Assembly: GCF_033118175.1 (NCBI RefSeq)
Contig: NC_083696.1
Span: 36,937,001-37,001,000, forward strand
Length of the DNA stretch: 64,000 bases
Reading direction: 5' to 3'
DNA from: Dama dama
Lineage: Eukaryota > Chordata > Mammalia > Artiodactyla > Cervidae
Shown: positions 1-12,059 of the stretch, in pieces
Layout of the letters: the number at the start of each line of letters is the position of its first letter
How positions within the stretch are numbered: position 1 is the first letter of the stretch
Notes under the pieces: model-generated
The model's input: the letters and a program-made list of their open reading frames with translations, nothing else
What the model was told of the DNA's origin: nothing
Databases searched by the model: none
Program-made: the position numbers and the translations under genes

Positions 1-529
1 GTGCAAGAAATTAAGAGTAGATTCCCACTTCCATACTCTCATGTGTTGATGAAAAGTTTTGTGAGTGGGCTCTGAGTGAACTGGAGTTTAGTGGCAATGA
101 CTGAAGAGAGGTTGATGTAAAGACCAATTTGTCTTTAGACAGCTAGATGGTGACTCTCTTTCAGGCAAGATCCAACCTCTATCTCTGTTTCTCTCACAAA
201 AGCCTCACACACAATGATGATGAACAAATAAATGTACCTAGAGTGAATTTCTGTTTGTTAATGAATTCAATGATTGATATAGAATGTCCTGCATGGATTC
301 AAGGTGTTTCATTTCCATTCATATTATTTAACTCCCAAAGCTTGCCCAGAAGCACATTTGAAGGATATCCTGAAAGAGTAAAATGCCATGCTGGGTGAAT
401 CTTGATTTTTTTTAATTTTCAAATAACTGATTAATCATAGCTTAAATTAGGCAATATTTTTGTTTGTTTTTACTTTCAAACTCTTTAGGGTCGGTCAAAG
501 AAGAAGCATACAAATTAAAAATAATTGCA
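1..529. other. Intronic sequence, no gene or clear repeat
   Basis: AT-rich unique-looking DNA. No splice-bounded coding segment, RNA gene or recognised repeat was seen. Confidence 0.5.
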
Positions 530-652
530 GGGAATTCCCTGGTGATCTAATGATTAGAACTCCACGCTTTCACTGCCAAGGGTGCAGGTTCAATCCCTGG
601 TTTGGGAACTAAGATTACAAGAGCCATGTGGTGGGGCCAAAAAAGTGCAAAA
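530..652 (+). repeat. CHR-type tRNA-derived SINE
   Basis: It begins with the family's TTCCCTGGTG head, carries a degenerate tRNA B-box (GGTTCAATCCC) and the GGGAACTAAGAT block, and ends in a GGCCAAAAAA tail. Confidence 0.8.
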
Positions 653-904
653 CCTGCCATTCAATTGACAAAGATGTGTCGTCTGTGCATGATTCTCCAA
701 GAGTGGATTTGTGAGACTTGGAAGATAGACATGAAATACTCGTCCTGGTCTCTGCTAGAGCCTCCATTCCATCTCTCTAATGAAGTAGTTGGATTTTGCA
801 AAGAAAAAAAAAATCACTGTGTTTATTTTAAGCTGGAATATGCCAGGTCTGCCTTGCCTATGTGACTCAGGAATGGGATAATAATGGTGTGCCTTCTTAT
901 TTAA

Positions 905-1125
905 AGTGGGAGGTTAGGTTTGACATATATGCACTATCATGTGTAACACAGAGGGCTAGTAGGAACCTGCCGTATAGCACAGGGAGCTCAGCCTGGTGCT
1001 CTGCATTGACCAAGAGGGCTGGGAGGGAGGGGATACATGTGCACGTGTAGCTGATTCATGCTGTTGTACAGTAGAAGCTAACACAGGATTGTAAAGCAAT
1101 TATACTCCAATTAAATAAATAAAAT
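905..1125 (+). repeat. L1 LINE 3' end fragment (artiodactyl type)
   Basis: It contains the TATAGCACAGGGAGCTCAGC block and the terminal TATACTCCAATTAAATAAATA segment seen at other L1 3' ends in this window (56.7, 60.0, 60.5 kb). It is 5'-truncated and old. Confidence 0.65.
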
Positions 1126-1130
1126 GCTTC

Positions 1131-1855
1131 AGATCATCTTATAAATATTCAGTTACCTTTAACTGAGCTTCTTGAAATATTCTCCACAATTTCCTTAATA
1201 TGCTGCTAGAAAATTCTAACATATGGTTTCATTCAGAGTGCGTGTGCAGCCTCCCTCCTTAACGTAACAGAGCAGCTATTTTAAGGTTGTTGCCTGTCAC
1301 CAACTCTTAGAATGTAGCAAGTAAAAAAAATCTACAGTTATGATTACATCTAGTAGAAATTGCAGTGGGAATTCAGAAGTCCAATGTGAAATTAAGCCAC
1401 GGTGGAAACTGCCTGAATTACTAGAATCTGCATAACTACTCTTTTGTTTAAAAAATATATATTACTTTGGTACTTGAGATAGCCATATTACAAGTTGGTC
1501 AGTATGTTGGCTTTTATTGACTTGATCTCTGAATTTAAAAGATTAATCATTGACAACAACAAAAGATGTCCACAAGCCAGTGTAGCTTAGCTGAGAAAAG
1601 GGCAGCCAGTTTTCAAGGGAAGATCTCCTTCTTAGAACCTGAGTTCCACTACTATGATAAAGTTTGCAAGCTGAGACACAGGAGTTTAATAATCTATGGA
1701 AGAAATTCTGTTAACCATCTAGGAAATCTGAGGATCAAATTGCTAGAGAGACTGTCAAAATTATACAACAAACCTTTTACAGAGGCAGGCCTAGTTCAGG
1801 ATTGTCACTCTTCCATCTTCCTTTGAGAAGGTGACATCATTTTGCGTTTTATGAG
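1131..1855. other. Intronic sequence, no gene seen
   Basis: AT-rich DNA. The 86-codon frame at 1566-1826 has no recognisable domain and no splice context supporting it as an exon. Confidence 0.45.
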
Positions 1856-1859
1856 GCTA

Positions 1860-2290
1860 ACTCAGTGGCCACGACTGTCTCTCAACTCTTTGAGGGAACA
1901 GACCATCCCTGCATTCCACACAGAGCCCAGTGCCCAGTGGAGGTAGAAGCTGAATATATGTTTGTTTATTTAAGTGTCCTTTGGGCATCACTAAAGTAGA
2001 CAAGATTTTGTGTTTTTTACAAATAGTTGCTAATTATTATTTAATGGGATTCTCCCTGTTGTTCTTGTTCAGTCTCTAAGTCTTGTCCAACTCTTTGCAA
2101 CCCCTTAGACTGCAGCATGCCAGGCCCCCCTGTCCTTCACTGTCTCCCTGGCAGGCCATACAGTTCCTAGTGTTGCAAAGCATCAGACATGACCAAGGGA
2201 CTAACACTTTCACTTTCACAAAGTGTACCTGCAGATGAGGAAACAAGCCCGAGAGGCTAAGTAACCTGCCTGACACCATCCCAGAAGGAA
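1860..2290. repeat. MIR/L2-like relic pieces split by a Bov-tA/BovB fragment
   Basis: GATGAGGAAACAAGCCC and AAGTAACCTGCC (2235-2270) recall MIR. Positions 2060-2215 carry a BovB/Bov-tA-like piece: the left half reads in minus orientation (CCAACTCTTTGCAACCCC), and the right half in plus orientation (GCATCAGACATGACC then ACTAACACTTTCAC). Confidence 0.55.
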
Positions 2291-3397
2291 ATGGAGGAAG
2301 AGGACTTAAATTCCCGCCACCCAGCGTTCTGGGACCTATACTCTCAGCATCCACCCCTTGGCCTTCCCACGTGTGGTCATATCGTTTTTGTTTGAAGAAA
2401 GAGCTGGCATGTTGATCTAATAGATTTCTTCCTTGGAAGGGAGAAAGAGAATCCAGCATGCCCCTGCTTCTGCCCCATCTCTGCTGTCTGCATCCACCCC
2501 TCCCCAGGCATAACCCCGTGTGGGGAATTATTACTATCCTATTTTTTACTGGGCTGCAATTCATTCAGCCTCCTGTGTTTGTATCAAAATAATTTCCACC
2601 ATGACCTGCCTTCAGATATGGTGAAACCAGCCCCAGAAGCTGAGTGTTTACAAATGAGTTTATTTCTTAAATTGAAACCAGGCTTCTGCTTTGCTCTTCT
2701 TTTGTACTATAATAGCTACGAGGGTGTAAAAAGCTCTTTATCAGTTAATACAGTGGCCCTAGGTAGGAAAAAAAAGCACAGCTCAAGTTTTCTGTGGCTT
2801 CTGACTCAGTTTTAATGGAATGTATGTGTGATGCCAGAGCCTGGTTAAAAATAGAAGCTCTCTGGTGTCCAGGCTCTTCTACAGACAGTGCATGGGAATC
2901 CAGATAGTAACTCATCACTGAGAGGGTCGCTATTAATTAGTAGGAAGATGTCAAGCTTCACACAGGGCAGTAAGTGAAAATGGCTTAGAGTTTATAGAGT
3001 AGAGCTGCTGCTATTGCCAGAGAATCAGGGCTACTCCATAAGGCTCTCTGGGGGCAAGTCTCTGGATTAACTGAGAGCTCAATCACTATATAAAGCAGCC
3101 ACACGCCTTGAAGGATGAAACCGGAAGATCTAGTGTGGTTGGCCCTGGTTAGAAATGGCCTGCAGGATAGTCCTGGAAAAGGAGGAAGAACCTGCCAGGT
3201 AGCCACAGAAAGGAAAGTGACATTCTAGACCCAACTTAAGAGAAGTGATGGGAGAACAAGGCCAAGCCCATCCCCTCAGGTCCCTGAGAGTGGACGGGGA
3301 GGGAGCAGACCTTAGTGAGCACTAAGAGAGGACGGATGAGTTGGGGGAGGGCCCCAGGCTCAGGCTTGTGTGGACTGTCTTCTTCTTCAAAAGTGTT
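2291..3397. other. Intronic sequence, no gene seen
   Basis: Unique-looking DNA. A 162-codon minus-strand frame (2076-2564) starts here but runs into the SINE at its 3' end and shows no domain. Confidence 0.45.
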
Positions 3398-3585
3398 AGT
3401 TGCTTAGTTGTGTCCACTCTTTGCAACCCCATGGACTAATAACCCGACAGGCTCCTCTGTCCATGGGATTCTCCACACAAGAATACTAAAGTGGGTTGCC
3501 ATTTCCTACTCCAGGAGATCTTCCCAACCGAGGATCAAACCTGCATCTCCTGCTTTGGCAGGAAGATTCTTTACTGAGTCACCAT
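3398..3585 (-). repeat. Bov-tA SINE
   Basis: Antisense copy: CCACTCTTTGCAACCCCATGG, then GGCTCCTCTGTCCATGGGAT and CTTTACTGAGTCACCA at the tRNA-like end. Moderately diverged. Confidence 0.88.
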
Positions 3586-3920
3586 CTGCTTCTTTACTGA
3601 GGGCCTTCTGAGCTTGACTTTGGCCTTGTTCTTAATATAACTTGCAGGGGAAAATGCTAAGAAGAAAATGTGTTCAATGAATGAGTTTTAAATCCCAAAA
3701 ACCCTTGGCTCAACCAGGTCCTGTAACCAGATGCAATCAATATAAAAAGAGAGAGCCTTATAATAATTTTCACAGCAATAATTATTTTCCTTCCTAAAGA
3801 TGACAAACTTACCCCCCCCCCTCCCATTAAGCATACCTCCTCAGAGGTATTAGTTTCCAGCCTTGAGGGGGCTTCTTACCTCTCCAAGCCTTCCTTCTTT
3901 ATCCGTACAATAGCTGTATT

Positions 3921-4375
3921 ACTGTTGTTTAGTCCCTAAGTCATATCCAGTTCTTTGTGACCCCATGGGCTGCAGCATGCCATGCTTCCCTGTCCATCAC
4001 TATCTCCCAGAGTTTGCTCAAACTCCTGTCCATTGAGTCGGTGATGCCATCCAACCATTTCATCCTCTGTCGCCCCCTTTTCCTGCTGCTCTCAGTCTTT
4101 CCCAGTATCAGGGTCTTTTCCAATGAGTCAGCTCTTCACATCAGATGACCAAAGTATTGGAGCTTCAGCTTCACCATCAGTTCTTCTAGTGAATCTTCAG
4201 AGTTGATTTCCTTTAGGATTGGCTGGTTTGATCTCCTTGCAGTCCAAGGACTCTCAAGAGTCTTCTCCAGCACCACAGTTCAAAAGCATCAATTCTTTGG
4301 TGCTCAGCCTCCTTTATGCTCCAACTCTCACATCTGTACATGACTACTGGAAAAACTATAGTAGCTTTGACTATA
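3921..4375 (-). repeat. BovB LINE 3' end
   Basis: It contains the BovB 3' blocks TTTGCTCAAACTCCTGTCC, GAGTCGGTGATGCCATCCAA, CAGCATGCC and CATCAGATGACCAAAGTATT, in antisense. It is 5'-truncated at about 4375. The 60-63 codon frames here are LINE-derived. Confidence 0.85.
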
Positions 4376-4494
4376 TTTGACTGTATAGCTGTATAATCAG
4401 AGCTGTTTTTACAGGATATTGTTTAACAATGAAATAACATGTATGTGCAAGAATTAGGGAGGGTGATTTAGCACATAGGTTATTAAAATATTAA

Positions 4495-5070
4495 CTTTTA
4501 AAGTGTTTTTTTATTATAAAAGTCATATAAAATAAAACATACTATTGTAACCATATTTAACTGTACAGTTCAGTGGCACTAAGGGTATTCATGTTGTTTT
4601 ACAACTCTCACCATCATCCATTTCCTGAATTTTTCACCTTCCTAAACTGAAACTCTGCCCCCATTAAACACTAACTCCCATCCCCTCTCCCTACCCCCTC
4701 ACCCCTTGGTCCTTGGCATCTACCAGAGTACTTGCTAATTCTATGAATTCGACTGTTCTAGATATCTCGTATAAGTGGAATCAAACAGTATTTGTCTGCA
4801 CCTAATGTATATTAGGGGCTTCCCAGGTGGAGCTAGTGATAAAGAACCCCCTGCCAGTGCAGGGGACATAAGAGACCAGGTTTGATCCCTGGGTTGGGAA
4901 GATCCCCTGGAGGAGGGCATGGCAACCCCCTCCAGTATTCTTGCCTGGGGAATCCCATGTACAGAATCTGGCAGGCTACAGTCCATAGGGCCGCAAAAAG
5001 TTGGACGTGACTGAAGCAACTTAGCATGACTTAGCATGACATGACAGTGTTTATTACGATGCATTTTTAA
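4495..5070 (-). repeat. Old L1M LINE 3' UTR, split by a Bov-tA
   Basis: It has the mammal-wide L1 3' UTR blocks ACTGTACAGTTCAGTGGCA, CATCATCCATTTCC and the AAACTCTGCCCCCATTAAAC region. The piece continues after the SINE at 4814-5031. Confidence 0.75.
4814..5031 (+). repeat. Bov-tA SINE, full length
   Basis: GGGGCTTCCCAGGTGGAGCT head, TTTGATCCCTGGGTTGGGAA B-box region, TTCTTGCCTGGGGAATCCCA middle and GACGTGACTGAAGCAACTTA end. It is inserted in the old L1M. Confidence 0.9.
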
Positions 5071-5249
5071 GGTTTAACTTAATATATAAATATTAATTTG
5101 AGAAATGAAAGTAACACAAACGATTGGTATCATTAATAAATGATCAAAATAAAACACAACTCCCATCCACAAAACCACTTTTTCTTTCTGATTTGACTGT
5201 AGGGTATTTCTCCCCTAGTTAATTCTTACTAATTTTCACTATTAAGAAT

Positions 5250-5440
5250 CAGAGTCACCTCTCTGAGAAGTTGTTCTACAATGCCATGCTACATCATTAA
5301 TCTCAGGGTCTGTCCATCTTAATAGGCAGTGGACCCCTTCAAGAGAGGGAATGTGCCTCATTCAGGTCTGGGGTCTGCCACCATGTCTAGAGGATGGAGG
5401 TGTTTGGATATTTAGTGAATAACTGAATGAATGAAGATTT
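5250..5440 (+). repeat. L2-like LINE relic
   Basis: The order of blocks (a CTTCAAGAGAGGGAATGTGCC stretch, then ATTTAGTGAATAACTGAATG) resembles the L2 3' end. Strongly diverged. Confidence 0.4.
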
Positions 5441-5604
5441 GCGTTGGTGAGAAACATTGGGAAGGGTGTTCGCTTTGGCAGGAATGTGGCGTGAACAAAA
5501 GCAGGAACATATTTAGAATATTTAGGAAGATGCAGAGGAGGGTAGCCTGGCTGGAGAACAGGGTTGGGGAGTACTGGGGACTAGATCAGCCATAGAGACC
5601 AGGT

Positions 5605-5800
5605 GGTGGTTTAGTCACTCAGTCATGTTCAACTCTTTGCAACCTTATGGACTGTAGCCCACAGGGCTCCTCTGTCCATAGAATTCTCCAGGCAAGAATA
5701 CTGGAGTTGGTTGACATTTCTTCTCCAGGGGATCTTCCCGACTCAGGAATCAAACCTGGGTCTCCTGCACTGCAGGAAGATTCTTTACCAACTGAGCATT
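5605..5800 (-). repeat. Bov-tA SINE
   Basis: Antisense copy from TTTAGTCACTCAGTCATG to TTTACCAACTGAGC, nearly full length. The 101-codon frame at 5647-5952 starts inside it and is not a gene. Confidence 0.88.
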
Positions 5801-6150
5801 TTGGATTCTTGACCCACCTGCTTTTGCTCCTTAACTGTAAATTCTGTTCCCTCCTTCCAGTTCACAGCTTCACAAGATGGCTAAATCTTTCCACCATCAC
5901 CTCCTGCTCCCCTCTGGACACAGAACCAGTTCCCAAGCCCCTTGCATCATGACCTCTGCAATTCCTTGTTTTTTTCAAAGTTTACCTTTGAATGCTAAGA
6001 CATTGACTTGGTTCAAGAATTGAGCAATATACAAGGTATGCATGGAGAAGCCATAACCCTAGGAGATTCTGAATGGCCCTGTTGGGGAACCATTGCTGAA
6101 GAACACAATAAAGATTCAGAAACCCGTGGGATATCTGGCAGTCCAGTGGT
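5801..6150. other. Intronic sequence, no gene seen
   Basis: No recognised repeat or exon. Composition is mixed. Confidence 0.4.
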
Positions 6151-6151
6151 T

Positions 6152-6320
6152 TAGGGGCTTCTCTTGTCATCCAGTAGTTAAGAATCCACCTTCCAATGCA
6201 GGGGATGTGGGTTTGATCCCTCGTCAGGGAACTAAGAGTCCACATGCCCTGGGGCAACTAACCCTGTGTGCTGCAACTAGGACCCCATTCAGGCAAATAA
6301 ATAGATATTTTTTTAAAGAA
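6152..6320 (+). repeat. CHR-type SINE
   Basis: GGGGCTTCTCTTGTCATCCA head, GGTTTGATCCC B-box, CAGGGAACTAAGAGTCC block and an A-rich tail. Confidence 0.8.
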
Positions 6321-7039
6321 TGAAAGACAGCGCTATAAATAATTATGGCAAGACAATAGGCATAAATTGATTCTGCCCTGGGCAAACCAGGAAGGTGACT
6401 TTGAGTAAAAGAGATAGGTATATTGACTCCCTCACTTCCCCCATTTTCAGTGGTCACACTGAAGTTCATCTAAGTGATATTTTAGAATTTGATTCCTAGC
6501 CTAAAATGACCATCCAAATCACCAATAGCATTAGAAAAAATTTCAAAGCAATGCTCTAGATCTCCAGAATCAACATGTATGGGACCTGGGTGGTGTGTAT
6601 TTATGTGTGTGTGTTTAAACATACGTGTGTGTCTATGGCTCCAAAGTTGACTTACATCCATCGTTGATGCTGGCTGATGAGCTATGAAATCCCAATTTCA
6701 TGGCTTCTCTCTAGCTGTTAATAACAAAACAATAAGAATAAATTAAATTTCTATCAGATCTTATAATTGTTATTATTGTTCACAAGTCATCTATCTGATC
6801 TCTAATACAACCAACTTCTAAGGCAGAAGATATTCCTCTGATGGGATACACAGAAGTTACTTGACTCTGGAATTAGACCCCAAACTTTTAGTTTCAAAAT
6901 GCTCCACTTTCTATGACCATTTGTTCATTAAACAAAGAGTGACATATGTTAGAAGAATTTAGAACACCACTCTGAAGTTGTGAATTTGTGCCCCAGGTAA
7001 ACACTTATCTGTTTTCTGATACTGTCTACTAGCTTGAAA
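6321..7039. other. Intronic sequence with a short interrupted TG repeat
   Basis: An interrupted TG tract lies at about 6591-6634. No gene, RNA or further repeat was recognised. Confidence 0.4.
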
Positions 7040-7700
7040 TTCTAGAATCTTATGAATGGCATTATGTAGTCTTTACTTTTTTTTTTTTTTGCCTCTTTCA
7101 TTCAGCATGTTTTTGAAGTGTGTCTATGTTGTGTATCAAGTTAGTTCCTTTTTATTGCTGAGTGTGTGCTCAGTCCCTTCAGTCATGTCTGACTCTTTGC
7201 GATTTCATGGATGGTAGCCCGCCAGGCTCCTCTGTCCATGGGATTTTCCAGGCAAGAATACTGGAGTGGGTTGCCATTTCCTTCTCCAGAGGATCTTCCC
7301 AAGCCAGAGGTTGAACCTACATCTCCTGCCTTGGCAGGAGGATTCCTTACTGTTGAGTCACCAGAGAAGCCCATTGCTGAGTATTGTGTATATTATAACA
7401 TGTTTATACTTTCAACCATTTGCTGAACATTTGGATTTTTGAAGTTTGGGGCTATTACAAACAAAGCTGCTTTGAATATTCTTATATAAGCCTTTGTGTG
7501 GATATATGTTTTCATTTCTCCTGGGTAAATAGAACTGACTGGGTCATGTGCTAGGTGTATGTTTTAACTTTTTAACTCCCAAAATCTCTTGCAAAATGGT
7601 TTGATTATTTTACATTTCCACCATCAATGTAGGAAATTTCCAATTGCTTTTCACCAGCATGTGCTATTATCAGGTTTTTGTCTGTTATAATGAGAATACA
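7040..7700 (-). repeat. Old L1M LINE fragment, split by a Bov-tA
   Basis: GCCTCTTTCATTCAGCATG, TATTACAAACAAAGCTGCTT and TTTCATTTCTCCTGGGTAAA follow the order of an antisense mammalian L1 3' region. A SINE interrupts it at 7162-7378. Confidence 0.75.
7162..7378 (-). repeat. Bov-tA SINE, full length
   Basis: Antisense copy: TGTCTGACTCTTTGCGATTT, GGCAAGAATACTGGAGTGGG and a GAGTCACCAGAGAAGCCC end. It sits inside an old L1. Confidence 0.9.
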
Positions 7701-7701
7701 A

Positions 7702-7917
7702 TGGGCTTCCAGGGTGACATGGTTGTAGAGAATCTGCCTACCAATGCAGGAGATGCTGGTTTGATCCCTGGGTCCATAAGAACCCCTGTAGAAGGAAATG
7801 GCAACCCACCCCAGTATTCTTGCCTGGAAAATCCCATGGGCAGAGGAGTCTGGTGGGCTGCCGTTCATGGGGTCACAAAGAGTCAGACACGACTTAGTGA
7901 CTCAGCCACCACCACAC
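7702..7917 (+). repeat. Bov-tA SINE, full length
   Basis: GGGCTTCCAGGGTGACATGG head, GGTTTGATCCCTGGGTCC B-box and a GAGTCAGACACGACTTAGTG end. Located at the end of the old L1M piece. Confidence 0.9.
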
Positions 7918-8321
7918 TCAGGCATTAAATGATATGTCAAGATAAATAACCTACTATCTCTGTCTGAAAAATAATTGGGGAATGAAAAATGTCCTTGTAA
8001 CAAAAATAAATGAGAATAAGCAGAAGGTAGGTGAGCGTTGACAGTGTTTATGATGTATAAGCAATTGGGTAAGTGGTTTCGGATCTGCTGAATGTACGAG
8101 GAGTTCTTTTTAGAACATACTTTTACTCCATGGTTTAATAAAGCTATGCTTTTCTTAGTGAAGTTCAAAATTTTTCCCATCCACTCAGCTAGAAGAGAAA
8201 ATAATTTGGAGCATCACTAGGAGTTATTGAAAACTAACTCACTTGTCAATGCAAATAACAATTTGTAATAATTTGTATTTGAGTCAGTCAGTCAGCCTGC
8301 TTGACAGCCTGAAGATAATTT
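7918..8321. other. Intronic sequence, no gene seen
   Basis: AT-rich, no recognised element. The 92-codon minus-strand frame has no domain. Confidence 0.4.
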
Positions 8322-8595
8322 AGGCAATGGCACCCCACTGCAGTACTCTTGACTGGAAAATCCCATGGACAGAGGAGCCTGGTAGGCTGCCGTCCATGGG
8401 GTCGCGAAGAGTTGAACATGACTGAACGACTTCACTTTCACTTTTCACTTTCACACATTGGAGAAGGAGATGGCAGCCCACTCCAGTGTTCTTGTCTGGA
8501 GAATCCCAGGGACAGTGGAGCCTGGTGGGCTGCCGTCTATGGGGTCACACAGAGTTGGACACGACTGAAGCGACTTAGCCGCAGTAGCAGCTTCT
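8322..8595 (+). repeat. Two head-to-tail Bov-tA 3' halves
   Basis: Two consecutive copies of the SINE 3' half each carry a GACAGAGGAGCCTGG-like block (8370 and 8512) and a GACTGAACGACTT or GACTGAAGCGACTTAG end. This is a dimer-like arrangement of the Bov-tA type. Confidence 0.85.
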
Positions 8596-9457
8596 TTTTA
8601 GCACTTTGGACATAGTGAGTGTTTAATGATTATTTACTGAAGTAATTGCCATGTGTTGACCACTTTTCCCTTGACACTCTTTGTTTTTTTTTCTCCATAT
8701 CCTTAATAAACACTTGTGTACAACAGTTCTTAGATTTTTTGGTCTCAGGCCTCCTTTACACTTTTAAAAAATTTTGAGACCCTCAAAGAGTTTTTATTTA
8801 TGTGGATTATATCTGCTGATGCCACTATATTGGAAATTAAAATTGAGTTTTTTAATATTTATTAATTCTTTAGAAATAGCAATAATAAACCTATCACATG
8901 TTGACATAACCTATTTTTGTGAGAAGAAACTTTATCTTCCAAATTAAAAAAGAAAAGATAGTGTAAAGAGGAATATTGTTTTACATCTTTGCAAATCTAG
9001 CTATAAAAAGAGCAGCTGAATCCTCATGTCTGCTTCTGCATTCAATCTATCACAATAATACACATCACATCATCATCTCTGGAACATTCCACTAGACGTT
9101 TTGTGAGATGAGAGTGAAAAAGCGAATGTCTTTGTATTATTATGAGTGTGTTTTCCACCTTGCAGCCCCTTTGGAAGAGAGCTGTGAGAACTGATGCTCT
9201 AGTATGACTCTTCATTTCACACCAGATTCCAGTCTCATCACTACAAATATTGGCTCAGTGCATGAATAAGCCTCTCCAATGTATCCTGATCATGTCTACC
9301 TTAAAAGCAAAGCTGTATCCAGGCTTCCTGTGATCATACATTGTAAAGGCTGCTGAATTATCATCTATCAAATGGTATAATGATATAGTTATTAAATGAT
9401 GCAATTATCATTGTATCAAATACAATGATCATTATATAAATGACTGCTGGATTTCCT
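8596..9457. repeat. Old interspersed repeat (class unresolved), about 8720-9200, in intron
   Basis: The order of blocks (a TGGTCTCAGGCCTCCTTTAC stretch, CCTCAAAGAGTTTTTATTTA, ATCTGCTTCTGCATTCAATC) recalls a widespread old mammalian repeat whose family I cannot name with confidence. No gene seen. Confidence 0.4.
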
Positions 9458-9662
9458 GGGCTTCCCTGATGGCTCAGACAGTAAAGAATCTGCTTGCAAT
9501 GCAGGAGATCCAGTTCAATTCCTGAGTCCAGAAGATACCCTGGAGAAGGTGACCCACTCCAGTATTCTTGTCTGGAGAATTCCCTGGACAGAAGAGCCTG
9601 GTGGGCTACAGTCCATAGGATCATAAAGAGTCAAACACGATTGAGTGACTAACTCTTTCACC
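9458..9662 (+). repeat. Bov-tA SINE, full length
   Basis: GGGCTTCCCTGATGGCTCAG head, TTCAATTCCTGAGTCC B-box and GATTGAGTGACTAACTC end. Confidence 0.9.
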
Positions 9663-9859
9663 AGATTTCCGGGGACTTCTCATCTCTGCCCACTCTTTTT
9701 AACTTGGTGTTTCTACCCAGGTCGATTCTAATCCTCCCTTTGTATGGTTCCCTTCACTTGAAATGCAAAACTCACTTAAGGAAGTTTTAAGAAACTTAGA
9801 ACTGCAGATAAAAGTAAAAAAACAAAGGAATAAGTGAATTTTTGATAGCTATGAGCTTT

Positions 9860-10960
9860 CATTCCTTTTTAATTTTTAAAAATTTTATCAGGGAAATTAT
9901 CAAATGTAAATAGAAAAGTAGAGAGAACTGTGTAATGAGGCTGCTCTACCCATCACCCAATTTTAATAATTTTAAATAGGTATGTAAACACTTCTGTTTC
10001 ACTCAAATTCCCCACTCCATGGGGATTCTTTTGAAGCAAATTCTGGACAGTGCATTGCTTTATCTGCAAATTGTTCACTGGGTACCTCTATATAGCACTC
10101 ATTTTTGAAATGCATAACCATAATATCTGGAGGGCGAAATGTCAACACACTCCAGTATTCTTGCCTGGAGAATCCCATGGACAGAGGAGCCTGGCAGGTT
10201 ACAGTCTGACGTAAGAGTCAAACACAACTGTAGCGACTTTGCACACATGTAACCATAATATCATTATCATCTCTAAGAGGAAAGTCAACAATAATTATTT
10301 TCAAATATCCACCCAGGGTTCACGTTTCTCCAATTTTCTTGTAACACTATTAGAATCTCTTTGCTTCAATCAAGATCCAAGTAAGAGTCATATATTATGG
10401 TTGGTTTTATGTCTGTAAATTTTTTTACCCCCCTCATCTCTCTTTTTTTCCTTTTCTTTGAAAATTTTATTGTTATTTTATTTGAACGAGCAGTTTTCTA
10501 TAGATTAGATTTCGCTGTGTTCTCTGCGTTGTCATGTTCCTTTTCTCCTTGTGTTTCCTGGAAATTGGTCATTAGAACTGAAAGGTTTTCTCAGATGTTT
10601 TTTGTTTGTTTTAAAATTAATGTTTAGATGATGTACTTCCATCAGGAGGTACATAATGTTTATGGACTCTATAAATCATGATGACCACTGTCTTGAATCA
10701 TCAATTTGCTTTTATTAGGATTGCAAAATAGTTACATTCTATTCTATTCTCTATCATTCTATCTTCATTTATTATTAGCTGGAAAACATCTGAAAGGACC
10801 AACTTTCACTCATCAGCTATTTGATTAATTGAGGTATAGATTTTACAAGAGAGACAGGATAAATTCTTGATTCAGACTTACAGATTGAAACCCATTATTA
10901 ATCCTTATTGTGATGATTAATACTTTATAATATCCTTATCAAGCTTCAAACCATGCCAGC
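9860..10960 (-). repeat. Old L1M LINE 3' region, split by a Bov-tA
   Basis: Antisense blocks include CAGTGCATTGCTTTATCTGC, ATCAAGATCCAAGTAAGAGT, GTTTCCTGGAAATTGGTCAT and CATCAGGAGGTACATAATGT, all typical of old L1M 3' sequence. The 76-codon frame at 10397-10627 belongs to it. Confidence 0.65.
10128..10249 (+). repeat. Bov-tA SINE, 5'-truncated, with target-site duplication
   Basis: Only the 3' half is present. It is flanked by the 13-bp repeat TAACCATAATATC at 10115-10127 and 10250-10262, which fixes the insertion boundaries. Confidence 0.9.
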
Positions 10961-11740
10961 TTTGGCCAGTGGCAGTTTCTTCAGATTAGTTTCTGACTCC
11001 TCTTGACAAAATCCCATGGTCTCTTGTGACTACCATTCTTGTATCTAACACATTTCCTGGCCAGATGTGATTTCTGTAAGAATTCTTCATTCTTTTCAGT
11101 GATAAACAGTGTTTTGAGGCCACAGTCTAGTTAGAGGCCTATTTTAGCTGCACTGATCACTGTTTCTAGGTCTTTTTAGTAGTCAAAGCTAGGGAATGTG
11201 ATTTTTAAGATAAAATACACTATTTGTTTTCCAAGCAATAAATAAGTTGTCTTTTCCATTATATTAATATCCCCTGTTTCTTTTCTTCCATCATTGCATT
11301 GTCTAAGCCTTCTAGAACATTGTTCATTAATTATACTTTTAGACATCTTTATTCATTAAAAACATTTTTTATAATCAAGGAAGGAACAGAAAAAAATATT
11401 TCTGATATCAGACAAATCCCCCTTAAAATGAGGGAAAAATTCTTTAGGTATTAGCAAGCTGTGGCCCAAGGACCAAATACAGCTGCTTCTTTTCTTTAAT
11501 GACTATGAGTTAAGAATGATTTTTATATTTATTAAATGATTGAAAAGAATCAAAAGAAGACTATTTTGTAATACCTAAAAATTATACGAAATTCAATTTC
11601 AGTATTTTCTACATTGTCTGTCACTAGTTTTTATTTACTCTTCAACTGAAAAGTTATCAGTAGATATTTTCTGAGTTTATATTTTAGTCATTCTACTATG
11701 AATATAGCTTTATCAATTTTTTTCTAAGAACATTTTAATG
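10961..11740. other. Intronic AT-rich sequence, no gene seen
   Basis: Probably more diverged LINE sequence, but I cannot assign it. Confidence 0.35.

Positions 11741-11772
<32 letters not shown>
11741..11772. repeat. (TA)n(TG)n microsatellite at SINE tail
   Basis: TATATATA runs into about 12 TG units and abuts the 3' tail of the antisense Bov-tA that follows. Confidence 0.9.
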
Positions 11773-11779
11773 CACGTGC

Positions 11780-11998
11780 ACACACTAAGACATTTCAGTT
11801 TTGTTTGACTCTGCTCTACCCTATGGACTGTAGCCCACCAGGCTTTTCCGTCCATGGGATTCTCCAGGCAAGAATACTGGAGTGGGTTGCCATTTCCTAC
11901 TCCAGGGGATCTTCCCAACCCAGGGATCGAACCCGCATCTGTTCTGTCTCCTACATTGGCAGGCAAGTTCTTTACTCCTAGTGCCACCTGGGAAGCCT
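11780..11998 (-). repeat. Bov-tA SINE, full length
   Basis: Antisense copy from TTTGACTCTGC to AGTGCCACCTGGGAAGCC. The overlapping 69-128 codon frames are translations of this SINE. Confidence 0.9.
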
Positions 11999-12059
11999 TG
12001 TTTGTGTGTATAATGTACATGTTTGTATACATATATATATATTTGATATCTCTTGGTGT

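Noticed and set aside
2076..2564. 162-codon minus-strand frame as a gene
   Set aside because: Low-complexity composition, a SINE-derived C-terminus, and no recognisable domain.
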